Shown here in pieces: positions 23,433-35,268 of a stretch of 64,000 bases of DNA. Position 1 is the first letter of the stretch. Every line of letters begins with the position of its first letter. Position numbers and translations under genes: made by a program. The notes under the pieces were generated by a model, which saw only the letters and a program-made list of their open reading frames with translations, was not told the origin of the DNA and did no database searches. Source of the DNA: Cloeon dipterum (lineage: Eukaryota; Arthropoda; Insecta; Ephemeroptera; Baetidae); assembly GCF_949628265.1 (NCBI RefSeq), contig NC_088790.1, positions 22,758,545 through 22,822,544 of the forward strand. The letters are read 5' to 3'.

Positions 23433-25175
23433 TTAAATGTATAGCTCAAGCAGTCGTTCGCTAACGGCGGCAGTCGTGAAGGCACCGGCGTCTGTGTAGA
23501 TCATTGAAATGTACTCTGGAGGGGTATAGTCCAAGGTGTAAGGTTCAACTCGGATTTCAGTTCCAGTTCGGTTGGAAATATAACGCTGCAAATGGAAACA
23601 AACGATTTAAATTAATTTATAATTTTAGTTAAATAATTGTTTGTCAAACGCAAAATAATTATATTTCAAAATCGGTTTGATGGCATAGAAAAATAGAGCA
23701 TCAATCAAAAAACACCCAAATTACAATTTTTAAAATTATTGTTGCCTTTTCTTACAACTAGAAAATTAAATTAAATTTAAATTTACAAATTCATTTTCTG
23801 TTTTAAAGCTGATTTTTCAAATAATAAGATATTTCAAGCATTTCGCCTAAATCCTTAATGAATTGGGCGACAGTTACATCCGTCAGAAGGGTGCAAGGGA
23901 ATTTTTTCCTTGTTAATTTCTCGTTTTAGAAGAAACAAAAATTAGCTTTTCATTTCAAATCATTTTATCAGAAAATTTGAATTATTGCAGCAACGCGCTA
24001 ACAAGGAAATAAAAATGCAAAAAAGCGAAACTCACCTCCAATTCTCCTGGGACATCCGATTGGTCTATGGGGTACATTTGCATGAACTTGTAGCTCTCTG
24101 CCAGCACAAAGACTGGCTTCTTGAAATGGGCTGCTGCGAGGCCGAGGTTGAAGGTGCCTGCGTGGTTGAGGATGCCTCCGTTCGAAGTCACACTCTCGGC
24201 GCCTACAATCACTCCATCCACCTTCTCCATTTCAATAGGGACCGCTTTGTCCGGGATCACGTGCACAGTGATGAAGTTCCGATGCTTTGCAGAAAGTTGT
24301 CGTAACTGTTTCGCCATCAGCTCCCTGATATTTCAGTTCAGATATGGAGGGCCATTTAGAGAAAAATTAGTACCCTTTGTTGTGCGGTGCACCAGCAGCA
24401 ACGTAAATCGTAATGAATAAGTCTTTTTCTGCTGCCTGGCTCAGGGTCCTGATCACCGTACTTGATAGCGAGTATGTCATATAGGTCTGAAAGCCAGAAC
24501 CTTTAGATTTTATTTTTAAATTATGTCAGTTTTTGCTACCCCTCCGTTCCGCAATGTTGGAAGGAAGAACTGCGGAAGTCTGTCCCTGCCGTCTTTCAAA
24601 GATTTGAGGAAGTGTCGGGCTCGTTCTCTGATGATTTCCAAACACTTGTCCATGTCCTGAACAAAACGTCTGATATCATGAGCTTCAGGGTTTCATCATA
24701 CACTTACGGGATTTTCCAAGGCACCCTTTGATAGGGTGATAAAGAGGCCAAACAACTCACAAGCCGAAATTACAGAGAGTGGACTCAGACTTGCAGGACC
24801 ATATTTCTTCTCTGGGGAATTTTTCTTCGCGTAGCAACTGTCAGCAAAGAAAATTTCTGTTGCTGATCGACGCAACAGCTCCAGGACTTCCCTAAGAGTT
24901 GTTACACCTATAGAATTTGCGTTAAATTTTTTTAATACATATTGAGAGGGCAATCAATTCATTACGGCTCTTTTCGATGACTTCAACTAGTGCTTCGATT
25001 GCAGCAGTCGCGTAGACAGTATCATCTTCAGAGTTGTCAGTGGTTTTCTTTTCTGCTCTTTGTTCGTCAATGATCCTTGCAAAAATTTCTGCAATGAAGC
25101 TTATTACAATGTCTTCAGAAATTTTAATATGTGCGGTAATTTACCCTGAACATTGATTCCATTTTCAGCACTCAT
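23433..25175 (-). CDS. EIF2B1: Translation initiation factor eIF2B subunit alpha
   Basis: Seven exons (25145-25175, 24966-25088, 24708-24907, 24540-24656, 24374-24486, 24036-24324, 23433-23585) give 341 residues with closed phases. Blocks that match eIF2B alpha in order are AAIEALVEVI near residue 40, YSLSSTVIRTL (vertebrate AYSRVVLRVL), VDGVIVGAESVTSNGGILN, AGTFNLGLAA, VFVLAESYKFMQMYP followed by SDVP, and the C-terminal YTPPEYISMIYTDAG with a terminal ELYI. The AESYKF and DVP features fit alpha rather than beta or delta. As part of the eIF2B decamer it recycles GDP-bound eIF2 and senses phosphorylated eIF2 in the integrated stress response. It is somewhat longer than the usual 305 residues because of the N-terminal and middle regions, and rather divergent. 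The first coding exon carries only ten full codons. It is tail-to-tail with Fps. Confidence 0.88.
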
Positions 25176-25964
25176 TTCCCTCGAAATTAAAATCTTTTTA
25201 CTGGCAGCGAAACCAAATCAAGTCCAGGCCAGGTCCAGGCGGTCGCAGGGATTGTTGTGTTTTGATTTCGCCGATTGCGGGCGGTGACGTACTTGCATAC
25301 TGTTTATTGATCTGACCGCTAGGTGGCTGTTCCATGCATGGCATGCATAGAAACAAACATTGATGCTATAATATGTACTAGCAGCTGCTGCTGCCAGCAC
25401 AGCGCGCCTGCCCTTTAAAGTTTTCTTTTATCTGGCTCCTCCCTCCCGGTCCCGACGGACAAAAGAGAAGCCAGATGTTTACATGCCAATATAGTTTCTT
25501 CGTTTTTGTAATTCGTCAGAGCATTAATTTTTCTGAGTTTCCAACGAAAATTTTTATATTCTCTTCAACCTTGCGCTGTGAATGTGAAACTGGATTTTCC
25601 TGACTAATTAATCATCAGGGAAATCGCATTGATCAGCGAATTAGAAATCGCATTTACATAGAGGGTATAAACCGGAGCTAAGCTTGGCTCCCACTGGTGC
25701 TGGGTATGATGGTGCCAGCGGGGTAGGTATGTACTAATCATGTGATAGCACCATTGCAATGACTTCCAAAGTGGCAAACCCCTGTGAACGGAATAAAACA
25801 ATTCCAAATGACTTACGTATCAAATTTTTGGAGTGATCATTCCGATCTGTTGGACTTTTAATAGATGACGCACCCTGCTTAGACTTAAATATTTTATTCC
25901 GATTGCAACTCCTTTCCCAACTCCTCGCTTAGATCAAAATGTAAAACAGCTGTAAAACTCAGTC

Positions 25965-26086
25965 AGCCAATGAGAGAGGAGAACGCTGTCACGTGATCAG
26001 TTTCGTTTTATGTCCGAGGTGTGTGGTAATGCCCTGTCATCAGCTCCTGTTGTAGAGGATTTTTGGCCGTTTTTGGTTAAGAAAAG
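25965..26086 (+). promoter_or_regulatory. Candidate promoter and leader exon with CCAAT box and E-box
   Basis: AGCCAATGAG (25965-25974) is followed by a palindromic E-box CACGTG (25990-25995, in the wider context GTCACGTGAT, close to the CLEAR/TFEB site). A leader-like stretch then ends at AAAG|GTAAGC after 26086. The nearest plus-strand acceptor with a coding exon is the ZFAND exon at 39512. The connection is inferred. Confidence 0.45.
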
Positions 26087-29000
26087 GTAAGCTGCACCGC
26101 TCAGTAAGTTTCGTGAATATCTCGTGTGACGAAATGCGTGGAAAATGCGAAGGAATAGTGCTGAATCAAGTGCGCAAAGACGACAGGAAGTTTCGCCTTA
26201 CACAATGGGAGCTCGAGTGGTCGCCATTTTACTTTGGAGCGCAATCAAGTCTATTGAGAAATTCGCACCGAGAATCGAGGCAGAATTCGTCCCGAATGCA
26301 ACTGCTGGTGCACCTCGGCGACCGAAACTAGGTCCAGGGTCTGCAGGCCGACTGTCAGGTCGGGGAAACGCGTTGCCAGGGCGACGCAACCGTCCAAAGT
26401 GACTCATCCATAATTATAATCTGATCTCGACCGTGATTAGAAACGCAATTGCATTTCTCCGCCTTGTGGGCCCGAAACCGCACCTGAGGGCGGTGGAGAC
26501 ACCGCATTCGAGGCGTTCTGAGCCCCTTCGCGGCGCCAGGGAGGTCAGGCGCAGCTGGTGTTCGCGGAAAATGCGTCTCACTCAGGGGGGCCTCCGCAGA
26601 CCTCTAGGTGGGGATCAGCTGTTGACTTTGTTGCTAGGGGTAGCCCACCATCCAAATTTGGGGCCCTGAGATGCTTTTGCAATGGGACCTCGGGCTCCAG
26701 CTGCGACGCTTTCAACGCGTTGTGCAAACATCGGCTGGCTTAATTGCAGACGGCACTGTTAAAAATCGACGAAGGCCGTCCCAAGGTTCCTTTTTCCAGA
26801 TTCGTACTTAGCGTGCACTCGAGGATGACTCTCGAAAAGATGGAAATCCCCTTGGCAGTGCTTGCGATTCGAGTTGCTTGACCCCGCACGTCTGCACGCG
26901 AACACCCGACTCGTTATGTACTTGTGTCTCAACTGATAAAGCAAGGGCGTGCGCCGCCGATTTTGTCCAATTAATGAGCGGAAAGGGTGAATTGTGCGTG
27001 CAGTGTATGTTGTCTCCTGTCTCCAGGACTGAATTTACACAAAAAATGTAGTGCTCTTGATTTAATTCCATCACTAGAGTGGCTCATAAACTAGATTATT
27101 TTTTACATATCCAAATTATCGAAAAACTAAGAGCTCATCAACGTCAAATCACTTGAAAGACGAAGTTGTTACTTTCTGATGAAACAATGGAACGAAAATA
27201 AAAATATGCTGATTGAGAGTGCCTCACTATTTGATTGCCACGTGCGGATAATCCTCTAATCCTTAACTTTTAGACTGAGGCAACCAGCCGAGAGCATGAT
27301 ATAAATCCACGAAATGCTGAAAACAGGATTTAACTTGAAAGGCGGCCGCGTTGTAATATCAACCAGGGTACTGCACCCTTGGGCGCTGAATCGGCTTTCG
27401 TGCGACTCGGCTCGGTGTCAAATTTTGCGATTTCCTGCCGCCCCAGACCAAATATCAAACGCCAGCCAAGCAGAAATGTGAGAAATTTCTCCTAGAGTGT
27501 TACTCATGGCAATTCTTGTGTCGAATCTACTCTCAAAAATGACACTTTAAAAGAAATAACACCTATCCCTTTGAATAACCTCGTTTAGTAAAAAGGTTTT
27601 CACTTCAGCGAGCACACAAATTTTGATTTGGAGCAGTTTTGAATTAGTATATTTCTTGAACGATATAATAGTTTGACAACATTACAAGCCGTGATCGTTT
27701 GCACGCCGTCAATATTTTTGAAATAAAATCAATTTTGTCGATAAGCTATCTGCTCTCATTTTCCTGGCCTGTTCGAAATAATCAATGGCGCTGCACCATG
27801 CCTCAGAAAACAGAAAAATAATGCGTGTGCTTAGTTTGAAAGTAGGCTGTGGATTAAAGCATTTTCACTGAATTGCTACGACTTCCAAGCAAGCCCCACA
27901 AGCGAAAACTTCCTGTTTGCAGTCCGCAGATTAGTCATCTTGAATATTCGCGTTCAGATTATGAACTCCACTTCGCAGAACCAACTAATCTTTGCTGGGA
28001 TCGGAGCCAGCTTTTTTTAATTTTTTAAAAATAATTGCAAAAAAATTGGCGCAGAATGCTAACAAAAAGTATTACCTTTCATCATTAGTAAATTTTAAGA
28101 GACGAAATAAATTTTAATTTACTCCACAGAATAATAATTAATTATTCAATTATAACTGTCGCGAAATAAAGTACCATTTTTCCTGGTACTGATTAAAAAA
28201 AATGCTGATCTGCGATTTCCGCTTACACTCGGCACGCATTATTTTACTCTCGCCTAATTTTGTCATCGGAAGTCGCCTTGGAAAATGGCTGGTATCGCGC
28301 GTCGCGCACGACCGACACGCGGACGGACGCACCGTCTGGGTAAACGACCTTTGGGGCTCGAGCGCGTTTCGTCGGCCAGGAAACTCTCCGCTCTCGCGAA
28401 TTACCCGAGAAAGAAATCAAAATTGCTGCTCCTTCCTGTTACACAATTCGAGAACGCGGTGGCGGCCGCTCCATTTAGGGCTGCCAGTCGCCAGGTTCTT
28501 GACCTTACCACGGGATCCTCTCCTTTTCCCGCACCGGTCGACTGGCCAGCCAGGGACACTCACCGAGCTGAGGAAAAAACCGAACAGACTGCTGCGGGCC
28601 TGCCGTAAAAAAAGGCTTCGGAATTAGCATCTAAAATTTCCGCTCTTTTCATCTCGCTCGCCTTGCCATAAAACATACAGACAGACTCGCACGAGGCAGC
28701 TGGCTGATCGTATTCTGCCTACGGAAGTTCTGCGAGCACGCGATTTCCTGCGAAAATCGTGATCAAAACTGCACTCGAGCATGCAAATTTTAATTATGAT
28801 TTTACTTCGAAAAAACGAGTAAAGAGACGGAAAATTTTCACGCTTTCTTGAAGCCTTGAAATATCCAAACAATTCAAGGTACTCTCAAATTTCCCCGCAC
28901 TGGGCCAGAAATTTAAATTTCACATTGAAGGTGCGTTGTAATTTTTTTTCCGCGGTGGTTGGTAACTGCGTATCGAAATGTTTTCGATCCGATTGCACCT

Positions 29001-32000
29001 CTGAAGTCTTGAAATCCATCCGCACTCAGGCTAGAGCAACAAGCCGCCTCGCCGCTGAGCGAAATTTCGAAATGGCGGAACAGCTGGAGTTGCAGCTGCC
29101 AAGGTCGGTGGTCTCTGGTTGGCAAGTGCAGCGGCTGCGGCGGCGGTGGTGGTGGCGGTGGCGGCGGCAGAGGCAAGGTACAACACGAGGAAAAAGCATG
29201 GAACGGGGCGGCTGCCGCTTTTGGCCGCTGCTGTACCTGCGGAGCCAACACGGATGACCTTGCCGCGCATCTCTCCGCTCACGAAATGGGCTGGCCACAA
29301 AAAGCGGCAGAACCTGCCGGCTGCCTCTCCTCCACCAGCCGTCCAAGCCGAGAAGCGCAACGGAGGCAGGCCGCCCCTTTTAAAAATCCTGCTCTACGGT
29401 TAAAGGTCTCCCTCGTGCTCCTGGGAAGGGATCGACGGCGGCACAATGAGACTGTGCTGCAGCCGACCATGCCGCAAATAAATAATAGGTTTCCTTTATT
29501 TGAAATTGTGAATCTTGTAAGGAGGGTGAGCGTTCATAGATTTCGTCGCTTGTTCCCTTTTCAATAAGAGCTCAATTTTCCATGGCTGCTCAGTGTCCGG
29601 TCCGAAATAATGTTGAGAATAATATGAAATAAAATATAAAATCCCTTATTTGTTATTTCAGTTGCTACGAGAGACGCGATTCGCGCAGCCTATTTCCCGG
29701 CAGCTCGTATTCTCGCTTCTCCTTTTTAAATTAAGCAGCGCAGTTAGTTTCAATTATGGTCCTCCGTTTCTGATGCAAAGTTGCAGGACATTGCCAAACG
29801 CAGTGAGTCACTTTCGCGCCTGCTGACTGCCAAGGAATCACCTGACTCAGGGCCCCAGTATTGCCGCTAATCGCAATTTGCGTCTTGCCGAGACTGCTCC
29901 CAATAGCGGCGAGCTATTTATTTTGAATCTCCATCTAGAGCAGCCGCTTGAATTTAGTCCAAAGTACACCCGTGCGTGCTAGTCTATTTATTTATGCTGT
30001 ATTTAATCAAGTCAGCTCGCTCTTATTTACGGCGCACCAGCCCTGCTCACTTGATTAGTCCAATTGCGTCTTTTCTCTCTATCTCGCCACTCGCCACCCA
30101 ATGTTTCTCAATTATCGTTGTAGCACCAAGGAAGAAATTCCCATGAACGAGGAAATCCGCTTGATAAGCATTTGCTTCTCCAAAATTGTTCGTCGAGCGT
30201 GATTTGAATAAATTTCACACTCTAAAAGCAATCTCTGATTACTTCCTTACAGAATTTACCTCACTCATACGAAAAGAACTAAGTTTGACGACAAGAAAAA
30301 TCAATCCGCTCGTGGGAACGGCCCTTTCCCTGCGAAGGCCGTGTTTTCGTTTCTTCCTGTGTGCGAAATAGCGACGCATTTCTATTATTTGTCGATGTGA
30401 CCCAGCGCAAGGTCGCGCCCCGGGCGTGCGGGGTATTCGGATTTGGCTCGAGCGACGCACATAACGCGAAAGCAGACTGAATTAATTGTTTGTTACCAAA
30501 GTGCATGGCCGAGTCACGTGGGCCCGACGGATGTCTGAGTTCTGAGTGGGTTCCCAGGCAGGCACCTGCTGCACTTGGCACTTATCGATCAGCAAGTCAA
30601 TCTCGTAATTTCATCGCTAATTTTGCGCCTCCTGCGAAATGGGGTCGCTCCCTGAGCCATTCCCACACCGCTTGAATAAGCAATATAAGCATCCTCTATG
30701 AAAATTGATCGGTATAGTGCCGTCGGTGCTTTAATTTTAGCTCGGAAAATCGTGCAATGTGTTGTATTTATTTATAGATTAAAAACCATTACGTAAGAGC
30801 CGCTGAAAATTCCAATAAGTTCTGGCAAAAATTAGGAGATTTGAATTTTGAATTTCATAATTATTGTGTTGGACGCATGAATTGTAATTATTATTGTTTC
30901 AATCAATACTTATTGTAATTCGTCATGATATCGTGTGCCTCTACGACGCTGAAACTTGTTGGGAAATGGTTTTTTCAGCAACTAGTTTAAAATCTGTTGC
31001 AATTAACTGTGGAAAAATTTATAACTTAAGGATCCATCCCGTCAAAGACAAAATCTAGATTATTTATAAGTACTCTGCTATAGGGAATCTGTGTTCTGTC
31101 AAATTTGCCCTCTTGAGAGCCGGAGGAAGTAACTCCTTCATGTGCAAAGGCGTCGGGGAAACCTCACGCACCCACTTCCAAAAGCTTTCAGAACAAGGAA
31201 AATCCGTTTTTCAGTGTCTCAGCGGCATTTTGCGTTGCTAATCTCGCGAAATGCGAAGTGAACATTTATCGACGGGCACGCGGCCAAAGTACGTAGACAC
31301 CGCCGCTGCTAGGAGCACGACTCGCAATCACGTGGCCCGCGCGCTCCCGAGAGCTGCGCGTCTTTGTTTTGCAAGTTAATTAGCCGACGAGTATTTCGGG
31401 TTGCCCCCGAAGTGGGTGAGCTCGTGTAATTAATTTCACCAGCCGACCGACCTGCGCTATACGTGGCCTCAAAATTTCATGAATGTCATCCCGCGCGGTT
31501 TTTATTTTCTGAGTTGCGGTGAATCGCAATCGAACCGCGCCGCGTGCAGGGTAATGAGAGAAGAGAAGAAATTGTGAGACTCGTGCACGCGATCAAGGCT
31601 GACTTATTTTGATATCGGAGGGTGAGGCCAACAACATTGAAAAATAAACGCTTCAGCTTTTAACGTGCCAGCATTTAGTAAGCGAGGCTTCGGATTCAAA
31701 TTTCAAATGCAGGAGATTATTTTTAATTTTTCAGTTAATGATTTATGAACATGAAAGTGTAAAACATGCTCAATTTGGGATGTGTATTTAAAAAATGTCC
31801 AGGTTTGCGGCTTCAAGTAAATTAAAAGGATTTTTATCAGTGAAAAAATTGATTAAAAATGCCTTTGGTACCTCTCAGTTTTCAATCTAACGATGCACCC
31901 GAGTCATGCAGTTTGAGAAAAATTTAAAAGTGTAAGCAAAGGCATCCTGTTTGTGAAAAATGAGTGTCAAGATATCTGGAACATTCAAAAAAACCGAATT

Positions 32001-32849
32001 TCCCAGAGTTTTTAGAGCACTAAAGAGATAAATTGGAGCCACAGAGAAACTGGTCAACTGCCAACTTTCAGTCCCAAATTCACGAATTCCAATAAATAGA
32101 GTAGCTTTAAAATTAAAGTGTCCCGACTTAACTGATTCTAATGCTTTGTAGATCACCGGAAGTCAAAAAGTGCTGAATTGCATAAATATCAATGGTCAAA
32201 TAATGGTATCAACCCACTTTTAGGCTGTTTAAAAAGATTAACCTCGGATAGATTTTAATTTAGGTGTCATAAAAACTGCTAAAATTGTTTTTTCTCATAT
32301 ATATGCATTTAAATTACTATTATTTCTCATGGTCTTTATTTTTAAAAATTATTTGATAATAATTATCGTCTTCCCCTTAAAGAGTTATTATTTTTTCATA
32401 ATTTGCTTTTGGAGCGGTAAATTTGTGTTCTCCTAATAGTATGTTGACATAATACTATATTTTGAAATAGTTGAAATAACAGTTCATGGTAAATGCATTT
32501 GATTGAACTCGAGTTTGCCGTCTAAGATTATATTATTTGGAGGCTAGGTCGAATTTCAGTTACGCAAGATTGAGGATCAAGCTAAAATTCCCCAACTTGA
32601 TTAAATTTTGCCCCAGTCTGGAAACCGCACACTGAATCACTACTTCCAGGAATCCCGATTATTCTCTCCACCGGCGACAGCTAATTTTATTCCGTCTATT
32701 ATTTTCTCAATCGCCACGAGCCAGCGCTCGAGAGCTGGTGCCTGGTGACGTCAGTGTGACGCTGTTTTCCTCTCTAGCAAGCCGCCCAACGGGAGGAGGA
32801 GCGGGGGAGGGCGGGGAAGGGGTTTCCTTATTTTTCTCGCTCGGCAATC

Positions 32850-33143
32850 AGCTGCTCGGTCGGAAAGTGCGTGCTGCCTGACGCAACGTCTCGAGCCAGT
32901 TTTCCCCGTGGCGTGGCCCGAGACAGTCGTCAGTCCCTAGCTGCTCGCAGTTGGGACCTGCACACCAACCCCCGGACGCGCAGTGATCCGAGTAGTTCAG
33001 TTAGTGGTGCACTTGCGAGTTGGTTTGGTGTCCAGTGTGTCTTGTCTGTTCGGTGCTAACACAAAATCCACAAAATCGGAGCCAGTTGGTTGCGCACCAG
33101 GGCCCCCCGCGTTCGCCACTTCAGTGAATCGTGTTCTCGAAAC
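32850..33143 (+). promoter_or_regulatory. Candidate second promoter and leader exon of ZFAND gene
   Basis: A GC-rich island follows a steep rise in GC near 32700. The stretch to 33143 ends at an AAAC|GTAAGT donor and holds TCAGTTAG and TCAGT initiator-like motifs, with no coding frame of recognisable content. It fits a noncoding first exon. No other plus-strand gene lies between it and 39663. Confidence 0.45.
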
Positions 33144-35030
33144 GTAAGTGTTTTTCACAAGATTTTTTTTTAAATACTAGCTGCGAAAGAGACTCGTCTC
33201 AGTCAGTGTTTTTCCCAAGGAGTGAGCAACAAAGTGTTCCGAGAACCGTTCCTTTTATATTTTTCGCATCTGCTGCCAGTTTGTCGTTTCCGTGTTTGTG
33301 TTTTTGTTTTGTACTCGCTCGCTGGCGCAGTTCTGCTTTTGAAACGCAGCAGCCGCAGCAGCTTTTCTGCGTCCTCCTTCTTGCTGTACTCTCTATGTGT
33401 TACGGCTATCTATAGCCGCCGCGGACGACAGCAACAGCAGCCAGCGATCGGCGTAGTAACCTTGCCACGTGCATCGCACTCGAAACTTATTATATTTCTT
33501 TCTTTATGTTAATCGCGCCCTTTTTCCCTGATGGACGCACGAGCCGCTCCTAATGGCGCGTAAATCACTCCTCCGAAAGGCCCGCAGCCTCCGCTCGAAA
33601 AGGCAGTGACTCGAGTCTCGTGAAAAATCTCCGCTTTTCGAGAGAAAAATCCTGAACACGGTTGACTAAAACCGTGCAATCCTTTTGTATACAAATTTCA
33701 AATCGAGAGAGGACAATGAGAGGGAATTGAACAATTCTTTTATAGAAAATATTTTTTGTTCGCTAACATTTGTGCAGCAGACAATAACGCACGTCTTATT
33801 GATTGTGAAATGGGAGTTTTCGAGATTTGATTCAATCGCGCTCGGTAACAATATAATATATTATCTCTGACTAACAAACAGAAATACTAATCGGGGCTTT
33901 CGCACACTTTTCACGCCAAGCCGAGTGCGAGTGAGTAATAACACTTGGTTTACAGTTGTTTCAACGTCAATTCTATATACGTGACGCGTTGCACGGTGTT
34001 TTGAGCCCCGTTTTCAGGGTGCCAAAACGAGCGGCAGAGAAATGGCCACATTATCCGCGAAGGACCTTGAAGGGTCAATCGACGCAAATCTGTCCATAAA
34101 AAGGCAGCCGCGAACACTCATCAAGCATGTGTGTGCACTGGAAACCGTGAAGGTTGTTTTTCTTTCTGCGAAGACACTTCCTTGTGACTCGAGCGCCGTT
34201 CGCGGAAGTTGCCGCTCTTCTCGCCTTGACGCGAAAAATATTCAGCCGCATTGTTTGTCTCGCAATTTTCAGTCGGACTCGTAAAAAGTGGGTCTCGCTC
34301 TGTGAATTTCGCCCGAGGAAGCGATCACGGGTGAAGCGTTTCACAATTAAACCGTCATTAATTAGTGAAAATTGAAGACGTAATTGTTTTCGGTGGAATT
34401 CAACGTTTTCTAAATCACCACAAGCTGGTGGGATTTTTGGATAATACTCACAATTTATAAAATGACCGAGTTGATTTTCGGTTTTTGAATCAACAGAAAT
34501 TTAATTTCAAGCTTCTGGGGCATGTCAACGACCAAACTGGAATGGACATCATTGTTCGCCGAATTTCACAAGCGTCCTTTTTTATCATTTCGAGTGCAGC
34601 CAAACGCGAACGAGAGGAGCGGCTGGAAAGGCAAAAGGCAGTGCCTCCCTGACTTGTTCGTTCAATTAGAACGGCCATTTGAATGGGCGATTGTAATTGA
34701 GTGCGCAGGCTGATGTCACCACAGCGGCGGCGGCGACGACGGCGGCGGCGGCTGCTGCTGGATTGGATGACCAGGGCCCCGTCTTTGCACGCGGAACCCG
34801 AGCCTGCTGCAATTCACCCGCAGCCGAGGCTTGAAATGCGAACAGCATGTAGCGCAATTATATCACGCAAGATGCACTTGTTGCGTTCGCACCAGCAAGG
34901 TGACTTTGCCCATTGTCCCCTTCGAAAATGGCTTAATCGGTTTCTGGTTCATTTGAAGAAAATCGTTTGAAACGTTGATGACAGAGCTAACAAAAAGCGC
35001 CTGACAAATTGCTTGAGTCTCAAAGCTCGC

Positions 35031-35071
35031 CCCCTGTAGCTTGATGTATTTATTTTGTAGCTACACAGGGG
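35031..35071. other. Imperfect hairpin
   Basis: The left arm CCCCTGTAGCT (35031-35041) is complementary to the right arm AGCTACACAGGGG (35059-35071) apart from a two-base bulge. A flanking CTC/GAG can extend the stem beyond a two-base mismatch. The loop is 17 bases. Confidence 0.4.
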
Positions 35072-35224
35072 TGGAGTTCCTTCCCCTCTTGCTTTCAATT
35101 TATTTGCTTTTCAAACCTTGAGCCACCTTAATTCGCTCTCTCTATATCTCTCTTCCCCACATAAAAATTTTCACGCCAGGTGACCACGTTGCTATGAAAT
35201 TTTCTAGCTCGATGGGACTTCTCA

Positions 35225-35229
<5 letters not shown>

Positions 35230-35265
<36 letters not shown>
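35230..35265 (+). repeat. (GA)18 microsatellite
   Basis: An uninterrupted run of 18 GA dinucleotides in the leader region of the ZFAND gene. In insects such runs can bind GAGA-type factors; here only the repeat itself is seen. Confidence 0.95.

Positions 35266-35268
<3 letters not shown>

Noticed and set aside
28202-28627. Overlapping open frames of 141 and 107 codons
   Set aside because: They lie in a GC island, overlap each other in different frames, and have compositionally biased translations with no splice logic.
29026-29403. A coding exon beginning MAEQLELQLP, and antisense proline/alanine-rich frames
   Set aside because: The sequence soon becomes a GGC/GGT repeat, so long frames on both strands are expected by chance; no conserved domain is seen.
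34042-34284. Possible exon starting MATLSAKDLE after a good acceptor
   Set aside because: The only nearby donor (GTTGTT) is poor, the frame has no recognisable domain, and no partner exon was found; an unproven 5' UTR exon at most.
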